A stretch of DNA of 64,000 nucleotides from Pseudoalteromonas piscicida. Its GTDB lineage: Bacteria; Pseudomonadota; Gammaproteobacteria; Enterobacterales; Alteromonadaceae. The notes beneath the pieces are model-generated. The model ran no database searches, was not told the DNA's origin, and saw nothing but the letters and a program-made list of their open reading frames with translations. Positions 45,719 through 55,546 of the stretch are shown piece after piece. The stretch's first letter is position 1. Each line of letters starts with the position of its first letter. The position numbers and the translations under genes were made by a program. The stretch is taken from NCBI RefSeq assembly GCF_000238315.3, contig NZ_CP011924.1, forward strand, positions 3,742,001-3,806,000, in the 5' to 3' direction.

Positions 45719-48700
45719 TGATGGAAAACTTTGCAATAAAACAATGGTTAGATGAGCTTGACCGTCAACAGATTTATGTTTATTTACAGCAGGATAAATT
45801 AAAACTTAGAACACCGCTTGGGCAGGTGCCTGAGGGTATTCTGGATAAGGTAAAGGCGCACAAAGCTGCGCTTATCACCTACCTTCAAGGACAGCAAAAG
45901 CAATCTGCTGCGCTCTCGGCAGCACAGCAAAGAATGTGGTTTATTGATAAATATGAAGGGGGCACTGCGGCGTACAACATGGCTGGGCTAGTTAAGTTAT
46001 CGCAGCCATTTTCAGTCACGGACATTGAACAAGCGTTGAGCCGCTTGATAGCTAAGTACGATATTTTGAGAGCACGATTTATCACGGTTGAAGGGAAGGT
46101 CGTGCAGCAAATTGAACCTGCTGAGGCGATGAAAATTGCTGTGATGACCGTGGATGAAGAAGTGCTACCCAATCAGCTACCAGAGTCGATTAAACAGGCT
46201 GTGCGGTATCAGTTTGATCTTGCCAACGAGTCGCTGCTGCAAGTTACGGCTTTAGTGAGTAACTCTTACACCGCTTGCCGCTGGTTACTCGTTAACATGC
46301 ATCATATTATTAGTGACGGCTGGAGCGTCACTGTGTTTATCAACGCACTGCTGTATGAGCTATCGGAGGCGTGTGTTGAGCTTCCCGATTTACAGTATGT
46401 TGACTATGTGCACTGGGAGCAACAATTAAGGCAATCCCCAGACTATCAACAACAATTGGCTTATTGGACTGAGCAGTTAGAGGCATTTACACCGTTTGAA
46501 TTGCCCACCAGCTATCCAAGAAAAAAAGAAAAGCAGTACCAAGGTGGCACGGTTCGTTGTGCGTTTAATACGGAGCAAATACAACAATTAGATGAAGCCT
46601 GTCACCGCGATGGCGTAACACACTTTACCGCCTTGCTGGGCGTGTTTTACATCTTGCTTTACCGCTACAGTGAACAAGCCGATATTACCTTAGGGGTGCC
46701 GGTTGCAAATCGTCAGCAAAGCGAGTTTGAAGCTATGCTTGGCTGCTTTATTAATACCTTGCCACTGCGTATGCAGATAAACGGCCATCACTCCATGAGT
46801 GAGGCGATTAAGGCACTACAAGGTCAAGTATTGCAAGGGCTTAGTAATCAAAACGCTGCGGTGGAAGACATCATTGAAGCGCTAGAGCTACCCAAATCCG
46901 CCGCGCATTCCGCCTTGTTTCAAGTGTTATTTAACTACAATGGTGTAGCAAGTAGTAAGGTGTCGGTAAATAACCAATTAGAAGCCGAGTTAATTGCCCT
47001 AGATAATGGCACTGCGAAATTTGACTTAACCCTATCTGTTGATGATACAGATGATGGCCTTGTGTGTGACTTTGTTTACGCAACAGGGCTTTATGATCGT
47101 GCGCTTATTCAGCAATTTGCCGATGATTATTTGGCACTCATCCAGTGCTATTGTGCTAAAGAGGCGCTGCCAATTGACTACTTGGTGCTCAAATCAACGA
47201 GCGTACTGACAACGGCGGCGGGTATCAATCACAACATCAACCAGCCGATGCTTGTGCCGCAAGCAATCAGAGATATAGCGCAAACCCAAGGCGAGGCGAT
47301 TGCAGTGGTTGTGCCAAGCAGCAATGGCGAAGCATCGCGGACCCTGACGTATCAGCAGCTACAATCTCAAAGCCTACAAATTGCCAACAACTTAGATGTT
47401 TCAGCGTCAATCATTGCGCTGATAACAACGGGTGATATGAGTGACATTGTCACTATGCTTGGCGTAATGCAAAGTGGCCGCGCGTATCTACCTATTGATG
47501 GCAATATGCCCACTGCCAGAGCGCTACAAATGCTAGCGCAAGCTAATTGTAATACGGTGGTGGTAAGTGTCGAAACGCCACTTTGCCAAGCGCTACGAGA
47601 TGCGGGCATTCAGGTGCTTGACTATAGTGAGCTGAGCCAAAACAAGGGAGCGCCGCAGCAAACTTATTCACCAAGTTTTGATGATAGCGCGTATGTGTTG
47701 TTTACTTCTGGTTCTACTGGTGTGCCCAAAGGGGTTGAGATCAGCCATGGCGCGCTGAGTCACTATTGTAGCAGCATCGCGGCGAGATTGAGTTACAACC
47801 AAGATACGCGAGCGGGCGTGGTTACAGGACTTGCCACGGATTTATGCTTAACGGCTGTCTACCCGGTGCTTACTCATGGCGGCACTGTGGTACTCACTCT
47901 TGCAAACCAAGCGCCAGAACCTGCTGAAATCGCAGCCAAGTTAGTAGCTGAGCAAGTTAATTTGATTAAATTAACCCCTTCTTTTGCCGCGGTGCTTTTG
48001 CCTCAGTTTGCTGAGCAAAAGCCCGCTATTTCGCAGTGGGTGTTAGGTGGAGAAGCATTAGGTGAGCAGCTTGTTGATAGCATTCGTGCGCTGACACCAA
48101 GGGCGCGTATTTTCAACCATTATGGTCCGACGGAGGCTTGTGTTGGAGTGGTTTGTCATGAAGTCACTGACAGCAGACTAACCGGCCACAGTTACCCAAT
48201 CGGTACGCCGTTGGCACATGTTACTACCTGCGTACTCAACAAACAGGGGAAGCTAACACCCGCTGGCATGCCCGGTGAGCTCTATATTGGCGGGCCGAGC
48301 CTCGCCAAAGGGTATATAAATGCGCCTGCAGAGACCGCAGCTCAGTTTACAAGTAGCTTGCAACATAGTGCCCAATGCGCCCGTTTTTACCGCAGTGGTG
48401 ATAGCGTTAGACTGAATGCGAGCGGCGAGCTTGAATTTCTCGGTCGAATTGACAAACAAGCGAAAATTCGCGGTTACCGCGTTGACCTTAATGAAATAGA
48501 AGTTGCACTGTTAGCGCTTGATGAGGTATCGCAGGCAGCAGTCGTCGTGCGTAAGCTCGGCAAACAAGATGCTTTGGTTGCTTTTGTGGTAAGTGTTGAT
48601 GGCAGCCAGTGCGCCGCAACCAATCTGCGCGAGGTGATCCGCCAAGGCTTGAAGCGTCGCTTGCCTGAGCCGATGATCCCAAGCTGGATGGAGCTTTGCC

Positions 48701-50241
48701 AGCACTTACCCACCTTGAGTAATGGCAAGATAGACCGCCAACAATTACAGTCTTTGGCATTAACTTCTCAAAGCCAAAGTAGTGAGGCGACAAGTGCGTT
48801 GCAGCGACAGTTAATCACACTCTATCAAACCTTAACGGGCGCACCAGAAGTGGGGCTGCACGATAGCTTTTTCAGCATCGGTGGTCACTCTTTATTGGCA
48901 ATGCAATTACTCAATGAACTAAGAGCCCAGCTCTCGGTGGAGGTGAGCTTAAAGCAACTGTTTGCCAATCCTAGCGTATTTGAACTAAGCGAGATGTTGG
49001 CTAACGCTCAGTCTCAATCTTCATTACCAAGTCTACAACCTGCGCCATCACAGCCTAGTTATCCTTTGTCATTTGCACAGCGGCGCTTGTGGTTTGTTGA
49101 TCAACTGCAAGGGCACAGCAACCAGTATAACCTACAGGGTATATTCCAATTGCAAGGCAAGCTGAATACCAAGGCCTTAGAGCACGCCTTTATTGCTGTG
49201 ATTAAGCAACATCCAGTCTTGGCGTTTAATTATCATCAAAATGAGCAAGGAGAACCGCAGCAAAGCATTAACCTTGATGCTCGATTTACCCTGGTTAAGC
49301 ACGACTGGACAGATAAATCTGCTGAGCAACAAGCACATGCGTTAGAGCAAGCTATCGCAGAAGATTACGCAACCAGCTTCGATTTAAGCCGTGATTTAAT
49401 GCTGCGCGCCAGTCTTTATCAACAAGAGGCGATGCAGGCTACCCTTGTGATCACCTTACATCATATCGCTGCCGATGGTTGGTCTATTGCGTGTTTGAGT
49501 GACGCTTTAAGACAGGCATACAAAGCTGCTCTCAGCGGCGAAACCTTATCGCTACAAGAGGTGCATTACGTTGATTATGTAATGTGGCAACAGCAGCTGG
49601 AACAGGGGGAGTTATGGCAACAGGAGCTCGACTATTGGCGTATGCAATTACAAGGTCTGCCCAAGGTTCATGAATTACCGCTAGATTGTAGCAGAGAAGC
49701 AAAAACCTCTTTGCGTGGTGCCTTAGTGATTGAGCCCATACCTGCAGCGCTGGTTAGTGCGCTTCGAGCGTATCAAACTCGCTCAGGACAAACCTTATTT
49801 GTGTTACTGCAAACGCTATTTTCATTGTGGTTAAGCCGCTTTTCTCAACAGCGCGATGTGGTTGTTGGTACGCCGGTATCAGGACGTCACCTCAAAGCAT
49901 TTGAAAGTATGATTGGTAATTTTATCAATACCTTAGTGCTTAGAAGCGAATGGAGTGAAGACACCAGTTTTACCCAAGCGCTACAGCAAACCCAAGGCTT
50001 ACTCAATGACGCGTTGCAATATCAACATATTCCCTTCGATGTGTTAGTGGATGAGCTAGACATTGAACGCTCAAGCGCCCAGCATCCGCTGCATCAAATC
50101 GTGTTTCGGGTAAATAATCAGGTAAATGAAAACCTTAGGCTAGCGCAACTGGAAGTGACGCCCTGCCAAAGTAAAGTACGCGGTGCCAAATTAGATTTAG
50201 AAGTCGCAGTGATAGACGGGGGGGGATGTACTCACCGTTGA
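45718..50241 (+). CDS. NRPS subunit 2, first part: docking-C-A-PCP-C
   Basis: A 1507-residue product that overlaps the upstream stop (TAATG). Residues 1-60 resemble a TubC-type N-terminal docking domain. Then C (65-490, HHIISDG), A (525-1010), PCP (Ser in IGGHS near 1055) and a second C domain (from 1115, HHIAADG), which is cut short at 1507. The A-domain code read by eye is DLTKVGHVGK, matching Asp-type codes. The frame breaks at an 8-G tract (50218-50225): with seven G residues, the C domain would read on as VIDGGDVLTVEWLYDSN into the next piece. As written the protein lacks the end of its second C domain and the next two modules. Confidence 0.92.
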   Translation: MMENFAIKQWLDELDRQQIYVYLQQDKLKLRTPLGQVPEGILDKVKAHKAALITYLQGQQKQSAALSAAQQRMWFIDKYEGGTAAYNMAGLVKLSQPFSVTDIEQALSRLIAKYDILRARFITVEGKVVQQIEPAEAMKIAVMTVDEEVLPNQLPESIKQAVRYQFDLANESLLQVTALVSNSYTACRWLLVNMHHIISDGWSVTVFINALLYELSEACVELPDLQYVDYVHWEQQLRQSPDYQQQLAYWTEQLEAFTPFELPTSYPRKKEKQYQGGTVRCAFNTEQIQQLDEACHRDGVTHFTALLGVFYILLYRYSEQADITLGVPVANRQQSEFEAMLGCFINTLPLRMQINGHHSMSEAIKALQGQVLQGLSNQNAAVEDIIEALELPKSAAHSALFQVLFNYNGVASSKVSVNNQLEAELIALDNGTAKFDLTLSVDDTDDGLVCDFVYATGLYDRALIQQFADDYLALIQCYCAKEALPIDYLVLKSTSVLTTAAGINHNINQPMLVPQAIRDIAQTQGEAIAVVVPSSNGEASRTLTYQQLQSQSLQIANNLDVSASIIALITTGDMSDIVTMLGVMQSGRAYLPIDGNMPTARALQMLAQANCNTVVVSVETPLCQALRDAGIQVLDYSELSQNKGAPQQTYSPSFDDSAYVLFTSGSTGVPKGVEISHGALSHYCSSIAARLSYNQDTRAGVVTGLATDLCLTAVYPVLTHGGTVVLTLANQAPEPAEIAAKLVAEQVNLIKLTPSFAAVLLPQFAEQKPAISQWVLGGEALGEQLVDSIRALTPRARIFNHYGPTEACVGVVCHEVTDSRLTGHSYPIGTPLAHVTTCVLNKQGKLTPAGMPGELYIGGPSLAKGYINAPAETAAQFTSSLQHSAQCARFYRSGDSVRLNASGELEFLGRIDKQAKIRGYRVDLNEIEVALLALDEVSQAAVVVRKLGKQDALVAFVVSVDGSQCAATNLREVIRQGLKRRLPEPMIPSWMELCQHLPTLSNGKIDRQQLQSLALTSQSQSSEATSALQRQLITLYQTLTGAPEVGLHDSFFSIGGHSLLAMQLLNELRAQLSVEVSLKQLFANPSVFELSEMLANAQSQSSLPSLQPAPSQPSYPLSFAQRRLWFVDQLQGHSNQYNLQGIFQLQGKLNTKALEHAFIAVIKQHPVLAFNYHQNEQGEPQQSINLDARFTLVKHDWTDKSAEQQAHALEQAIAEDYATSFDLSRDLMLRASLYQQEAMQATLVITLHHIAADGWSIACLSDALRQAYKAALSGETLSLQEVHYVDYVMWQQQLEQGELWQQELDYWRMQLQGLPKVHELPLDCSREAKTSLRGALVIEPIPAALVSALRAYQTRSGQTLFVLLQTLFSLWLSRFSQQRDVVVGTPVSGRHLKAFESMIGNFINTLVLRSEWSEDTSFTQALQQTQGLLNDALQYQHIPFDVLVDELDIERSSAQHPLHQIVFRVNNQVNENLRLAQLEVTPCQSKVRGAKLDLEVAVIDGGGCTHR
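50218..50225 (+). other. Eight-G homopolymer at an NRPS frameshift
   Basis: Seven G residues would keep the C domain in frame with the piece that continues to 51580. The extra base leads to a stop at 50239-50241. Confidence 0.85.
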
Positions 50242-51583
50242 ATGGCTTTATGACAGCAATTTGTGGCAAGAAGCGAGTGTAGTTAGTTTTCATCAGCAGT
50301 TTTGTTATGTGTTATCGCAATGTCTTGCAGAGCCAAATACCCCGTTGTCAGCATTGTCATTGTGGCCAGCTGAGCAGCAGTTAGCTCTATTAAAACAGCA
50401 GCAAAGTGTTGCGGTAGAAGTGACAGAGCAACAGCCATGGGTAACTCAGTTTAGTCAGGTGGCTCTTCAGACCCCACTACAGACTGCGGTGCGCATGGGA
50501 GAGTTTACTTGTAGTTATCTCACCTTAGAAAAATGCGCGAACCAACTTGCTAATAGCTTATTAGAAATGGCATTTGCTGAGCAAAGTCGCATTGCTATTT
50601 TACTGTCGTCTTCGAGTTACATGGTGGCCGCGGTGCTGGCAATATTAAAAGCGCGCCATACCTATGTGCCCATTCATCATGACACGCCAACCGATACCTT
50701 AGCCTATATCATGGATGATGCAGACATCGTATTGACGCTGGCGCTAAGTGAAGATGCCGAGCGCTTGATTGAAGCCGGTAGTGACTTTTTGTTGCTTGAT
50801 GATTTGTTCGAAGCCGAAGGGAACTTTGCGTTTTACGATACCAGTTTGTTGGTAGATGAAGATGCATCTGCATTTAACCAAGCCGAGCTTGCCTATGTTA
50901 TTTATACCTCAGGTTCAACCGGGCAGCCAAAAGGGGTGCCCATTAGTCATGGCAACCTCAATAATTATCTGCGTTTTGCGTCTCAGCGCTACTTGCCACA
51001 ATCGGGTGGCATAACCAAGGCCGTACTCAGTACACCGCTGGCGTTTGATGCGACGGTGACCGCCTTGGTGCCTATTTTAATGCGAGGCGGTGAGCTTGAG
51101 CTGCTCCCTACGGACGCCGAATTGTTGCCTGCGTTACATGAACAGATTTTTGCCGCTACGGAAGCCAAGTTATTCAAGTTAACACCGGCTCACTTACGCG
51201 CGGTATTTGCATTAAGTGACGCACAAACTCATAACAATATCGCCCACCGATTTGTGGTTGGCGGTGAAGGGCTAAGCGCAGCCTTGGTTGATAAGCTGAT
51301 GGATAAGCTCCCTAACGCCCAGTGGATAAACGAATATGGCCCAACAGAGGCAACAGTCGGCTGTAGTATCTATGCTGTAAGCCGTGAGTCACGCCACCTG
51401 TTAGCGGGCCACGAAGAAGTGCCTATCGGTCATACTATCGATAATATGACCCTTGCGGTAGTCGACGAATTTGGTGAACTGGCTTTACCTAACATGCCCG
51501 GAGAGCTTTGGTTGGCGGGAGATGGGGTGTGTGAAGGCTATATTAATCTCGCGAGTGTGACGCAAACACGCTTTGTTGAGTAA
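50225..51583 (+). CDS. NRPS subunit 2, middle fragment: end of C and most of an A domain
   Basis: This frame continues the broken C domain (DVLTVEWLYDSNLWQEAS) and then encodes most of an A domain: 'YTSGSTGQPKGVPISHG' (A3), 'AFDATVTALVP' (A4), 'KLTPAHL', 'NEYGPTEATVG' (A5) and 'GELWLAGDGVCEGY' (A6). It stops at an in-frame TAA (51581-51583) before A7. The code read by eye is DATKVGEVGK, Asn-like. If translated separately it would start at a TTG at 50261 with no good ribosome-binding site, so it is best seen as a fragment. Confidence 0.88.
   Translation, partial: DVLTVEWLYDSNLWQEASVVSFHQQFCYVLSQCLAEPNTPLSALSLWPAEQQLALLKQQQSVAVEVTEQQPWVTQFSQVALQTPLQTAVRMGEFTCSYLTLEKCANQLANSLLEMAFAEQSRIAILLSSSSYMVAAVLAILKARHTYVPIHHDTPTDTLAYIMDDADIVLTLALSEDAERLIEAGSDFLLLDDLFEAEGNFAFYDTSLLVDEDASAFNQAELAYVIYTSGSTGQPKGVPISHGNLNNYLRFASQRYLPQSGGITKAVLSTPLAFDATVTALVPILMRGGELELLPTDAELLPALHEQIFAATEAKLFKLTPAHLRAVFALSDAQTHNNIAHRFVVGGEGLSAALVDKLMDKLPNAQWINEYGPTEATVGCSIYAVSRESRHLLAGHEEVPIGHTIDNMTLAVVDEFGELALPNMPGELWLAGDGVCEGYINLASVTQTRFVE
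51581..51583 (+). other. In-frame TAA inside an adenylation domain
   Basis: The reading frame before (TRFVE) and after (AVPASGTSSLRWYRSGDKA) is continuous A-domain sequence, with no frameshift. A single substitution from CAA, GAA or AAA would create this stop. Confidence 0.9.
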
Positions 51584-54500
51584 GCAGTGCCTGCGTCTGG
51601 TACTTCAAGCTTGCGTTGGTATCGCAGTGGCGACAAGGCAAAGTGGCAGGCGAATGCGCGCGGTGAGGCTGACTACCTTTGTTATTTAGGGCGGTTAGAC
51701 GAGCAAGTAAAACTGCGAGGCTACCGTATTTCTCTTGTGGCAATCGCCCATCAAATCGACGCGTTGGCGCAAGTAAAAAGCTGCGCTGTGAGTGTTGATG
51801 AAGCACAAGAAAGCCTAGTGGCTCATGTGGTTTTAAATGGTGAGGCTAAGCTCACACTCGTGCAGTTGCGCCAAGCTTTATCGCAGTCGTTGCCCAGTTA
51901 TATGTTACCTGCCGCGCTGGATATCGTTGCTGATCTTCCACTGACTGCAAACGGAAAAGTAGACAAGCAAGCACTACAGTTTGCCTATCAGGCACAGGCG
52001 AAAAGCCATGAGGTCGCCGAGGTAGTTGATGGATCTAAGCTCACAGATATACAGCGCTATTTACTTGAGTTATATCGTGAGCTACTACCGAGCCAAGTAC
52101 AGAGTATTAACGATAGTTTCTTTGACCTAGGCGGGCATTCACTGCTTGCCATAAAAGTGATCAGCCGAGTGCGCGGTGAGCAACGGCGAGATATCACTTT
52201 GCCACAACTCTTTGATGCGCCAAGTATTGCAGCGTTTGCTGAAGTAATAACCGCAAGTTCGATGATTGCGCACAGCCATACCATTGAGCCAGTATCAAGA
52301 GCCCAAGCGTTACCTCTGTCTTTTGCTCAGCAGCGTTTGTGGTTAATTGACCAGTTACATGAGCAGAGTCTGCAATACCATATGCCAGCGAGCTATTGGT
52401 GTGAGGGAGCCTTAGATATTGATGCTTTAACACAAGCGTTAAGCGCGATTGTTGCACGTCATGAAGTACTCCGTACGGTCATCGTTCCTGCAAATGGTGA
52501 GCACGGTGCAGTGCAACAGGTTCGTGATCAAGTAGCCTGTCCTGTGGAATTAGTAGATTTGTCTGGGCTGAATAACGCAGAGCAACAGCTGCGTTGGCAA
52601 ACATTGCAGCAACAATCACTCAGCAAACCTTTTGATTTATGCCAAGACACTATGCTGCGCGTTATCTGTGTACAGTTTAGTCACAACCAATTTGGACTCT
52701 TGTTTAACATGCACCACATTGCCAGCGATGGTTGGTCGATGGCGCTGCTGGCCAAAGAGTTCGTGGCGTTTTATCGGCACTTTAGCGAAGCGCCAGCGTA
52801 TCCCTTGCCAGAGCAATACGCTAAACCGCTAGCGGTGCAGTATGCAGATTTTGCCTACTGGCAGCAGCAACAGCAAGATAGATATCAGGCGGATCTTGCC
52901 TATTGGCAAACTCAGTTGCAGCAGTGTCCTGTTGTTCATGAATTACCGCTGGACTTTGAGCGACCACAAGTTCAGTCCCTGGATGGTGAGTGTATTCGTC
53001 ATACCCTTACGACATCGCAAGTTGAGGCGATAAAAGCGCAGTGCCAAGCACAAGGGGTGACCTTGTATATGTGGCTGCAAAGTGCTTTTTCGCTGTTGAT
53101 GCTTCGTCTTAGTCAAACGCAGGATATTGTTATTGGCTCGCCCATTGCCGGACGTGAGGTGAAAGAGTTAGAGGGGTTACTGGGCTGCTTTGTGAATACC
53201 TTGGCTATTCGCGCTCACAAAGTGGGGGCGCCGTCATTTAACGACTGGCTAAGTGAGCAAAAGCAGGTGATCTTGGCGGCGTTTGCCCATCAGAGCTTAC
53301 CCTTTGAGCAACTTGTTGATGCCATTAATCCTCCGCGTAGCCTAGCGCATTCGCCCGTGTTACAAATACTCTTTGCATTACAAAATAACGAACAAAGTGA
53401 CTTCAAGCTACCTCACCTTAAAATTGAGCAACAGCTTGATCTAAAGCCTGCAATGAAGTTCGACTTAGAAGTGAATGCACAAGAATCGGGCAGTGAGATA
53501 GCAGTGCAGTGGAATTATGCCAAAGCCTTGTTTAAACACACTAGCGTACAGGCGATGGTCGACGCTTTTGTGACCTTAATTGATGCTGCGCTCATAAGCC
53601 CTGAGCAAAGCGTGAATACCTTACCATTAGTTGAGAGTAAAGCACTCAGCGAGCTAGGGCTCGCCACGCAAGCACAGCCTCAATCTCCTTGGTTTATCAG
53701 CGATAAAATACAACATTTTGCTCAGCACCACGCGAACCATAATGCAGTGCGAGATATGGCTGGAAAACGGTTAAGTTTTGGCGAGTTGGAGTCCCAAAGT
53801 AATCAACTAGCGCGTTACTTGATTGAGCAAGGCGTTACAGCAAGGTCGCAGGTCGCAATAAGCTTAGCGCCAAGCTGTGAGCAAGTTGTGGCACTGTTGG
53901 CAGTCTTAAAGGTCGGGGCCGTGTATGTGCCGCTTGACCCCAATGCACCGAGTCAGCGTCAGCAATATATAGTGCGTGACAGTAAAGCGGCTTGCCTTAT
54001 CACCACCTCAGCACTACTTCCAAACAGCGCAGATCTCAGCTGCCGTGTGATGCTAATAGACACAGAGCAGGGTTGGCTGAACATGCCTGTAGAAGCGCTT
54101 GCGCCGTTAAGTGATATTGATGCGCCGGCTTATATAATTTATACCTCAGGCACCACAGGGCAACCCAAAGGCGTGGTGGTCAGCCATCGTAATTTGCACC
54201 TTTATCTTGAGCACGTTAGCCACAGTTATCTCCAAGGCGATATACAAGAGAGTGTTGTCAGCACGCCTTTAGCGTTTGATGCGACTGTAACGAGCTTATG
54301 GGGCGCGCTGGTTAATGGTCTTGGTGTAGTACTGCTAAGCGATGGTGAGCAGTTAATCACAGAGCTTAGTGCGTGTTTAGCGCGCGAAGAGTCATTGCTG
54401 TTTAAGCTGACTCCAGCCCACTTGCAAGGCGTGCTGGCACGATTACAACCGAGCAATGCTGCGCACCACATTGTGGTGGGGGGAGAAGCTTTATCTAGCA

Positions 54501-55546
54501 GCGTGGTTGCTCAAGTCGGGGCACTGATGCCACAGGCTCATTTTTATAACGAATATGGCCCAACAGAAGCAACAGTCGGTTGTTGTGTGTATCGCTGTAA
54601 CGGCCAAGATGCAGTGTCGCTTGCACAACAATCGCAGCGCTTTGTGCCAATCGGTAGCGCCATTCAAGGCACTCATTTGGTGGTGCTGGATCAGCATCAA
54701 CAGCCTGTGCCTATGGGCATGCCCGGTGAGCTATACATCGCAGGCGATAATGTGGCTCAGGCGTATTTTGGGTTGCCAGAGCTCAGCGCCAGTAGATTTG
54801 TGTCATTGTCTTTGAGCAATAACTTGCAGCGTTATTATCAGACGGGCGACCAAGTGCGTTGGCTGCTAGATGAAGAGGGCTGCCCTTGCGTGCTGCAATT
54901 TATTGGTCGTCGAGACAACCAAGTTAAGCTGCGTGGTTATCGCATCGAGCTTGAAGAGATCGCGGCGCAACTTGAGCAACTAGATGCAGTGCAACAAGCA
55001 CATGTGTTACTTAACGAAAGTAAAGATAACTTACAGGCCTGTGTGGTGCTAACTACGCCATCCCAAAGAGATACCATCTGTGAGCTTGAACAGGCGCTAC
55101 ACACTCAGATTTTAACCTCGTTAGCAGAGGTCCTACCAAGTTATATGTTGCCTTATAAGCTGTATGCACTGGCTGCTATGCCGCTCACTAATAATGGCAA
55201 AGTAGACTCGGGCGCGCTTGCACAACTGGTGCAATCGCAACAGGCGCAAGCGCTTACGGCACCTTTAGCTCCTATGACTGAACTACAAATGCTGCTGGCA
55301 GAAATTTTTTCTCAAGTGCTCAACACTCAAGTTAGAGATATTAACAGTAACTTCTTTGAGTTAGGGGGGCACTCTTTATCAGCAAGCCAAGCGGTTGCCT
55401 TAATTGAACAGGCGCTTGAGGTGCCTATCACCTTAAAAGTATTGTTCGAGCGGCCAAGTGTAAGCACACTTGCAACTTGGTGTGAGATCCACCGTGCAGC
55501 CAAAGCGGCAGACGAAAGCGGCCAGTCTGAGGAGATGTTTTTGTGA
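51584..55546 (+). CDS. NRPS subunit 2, last part: A(end)-PCP-C-A-PCP
   Basis: It continues the interrupted A domain in the same frame (A7 'RWYRSGDKA', A8 'KLRGYRI', A10 'LTANGKVDKQAL'). Then PCP (Ser in LGGHS near 52135), C (52290-53600, HHIASDG), A (53680-55220) and PCP (55290-55480). The full A domain's code, DATKVGEVGK, is identical to that of the interrupted one. An isolated start would be GTG at 51587 without a ribosome-binding site. The C-terminus is acidic and ends SEEMFL, similar to the TEMDL end of subunit 1. The stop overlaps the next gene (ATGA-type). Confidence 0.92.
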   Translation, partial: AVPASGTSSLRWYRSGDKAKWQANARGEADYLCYLGRLDEQVKLRGYRISLVAIAHQIDALAQVKSCAVSVDEAQESLVAHVVLNGEAKLTLVQLRQALSQSLPSYMLPAALDIVADLPLTANGKVDKQALQFAYQAQAKSHEVAEVVDGSKLTDIQRYLLELYRELLPSQVQSINDSFFDLGGHSLLAIKVISRVRGEQRRDITLPQLFDAPSIAAFAEVITASSMIAHSHTIEPVSRAQALPLSFAQQRLWLIDQLHEQSLQYHMPASYWCEGALDIDALTQALSAIVARHEVLRTVIVPANGEHGAVQQVRDQVACPVELVDLSGLNNAEQQLRWQTLQQQSLSKPFDLCQDTMLRVICVQFSHNQFGLLFNMHHIASDGWSMALLAKEFVAFYRHFSEAPAYPLPEQYAKPLAVQYADFAYWQQQQQDRYQADLAYWQTQLQQCPVVHELPLDFERPQVQSLDGECIRHTLTTSQVEAIKAQCQAQGVTLYMWLQSAFSLLMLRLSQTQDIVIGSPIAGREVKELEGLLGCFVNTLAIRAHKVGAPSFNDWLSEQKQVILAAFAHQSLPFEQLVDAINPPRSLAHSPVLQILFALQNNEQSDFKLPHLKIEQQLDLKPAMKFDLEVNAQESGSEIAVQWNYAKALFKHTSVQAMVDAFVTLIDAALISPEQSVNTLPLVESKALSELGLATQAQPQSPWFISDKIQHFAQHHANHNAVRDMAGKRLSFGELESQSNQLARYLIEQGVTARSQVAISLAPSCEQVVALLAVLKVGAVYVPLDPNAPSQRQQYIVRDSKAACLITTSALLPNSADLSCRVMLIDTEQGWLNMPVEALAPLSDIDAPAYIIYTSGTTGQPKGVVVSHRNLHLYLEHVSHSYLQGDIQESVVSTPLAFDATVTSLWGALVNGLGVVLLSDGEQLITELSACLAREESLLFKLTPAHLQGVLARLQPSNAAHHIVVGGEALSSSVVAQVGALMPQAHFYNEYGPTEATVGCCVYRCNGQDAVSLAQQSQRFVPIGSAIQGTHLVVLDQHQQPVPMGMPGELYIAGDNVAQAYFGLPELSASRFVSLSLSNNLQRYYQTGDQVRWLLDEEGCPCVLQFIGRRDNQVKLRGYRIELEEIAAQLEQLDAVQQAHVLLNESKDNLQACVVLTTPSQRDTICELEQALHTQILTSLAEVLPSYMLPYKLYALAAMPLTNNGKVDSGALAQLVQSQQAQALTAPLAPMTELQMLLAEIFSQVLNTQVRDINSNFFELGGHSLSASQAVALIEQALEVPITLKVLFERPSVSTLATWCEIHRAAKAADESGQSEEMFL

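Noticed and set aside
50261..51583. A stand-alone adenylation enzyme
   Set aside because: It begins in the tail of a C domain and lacks the C-terminal A7-A10 region, which continues in the same frame after the TAA. It is a fragment of a larger NRPS.
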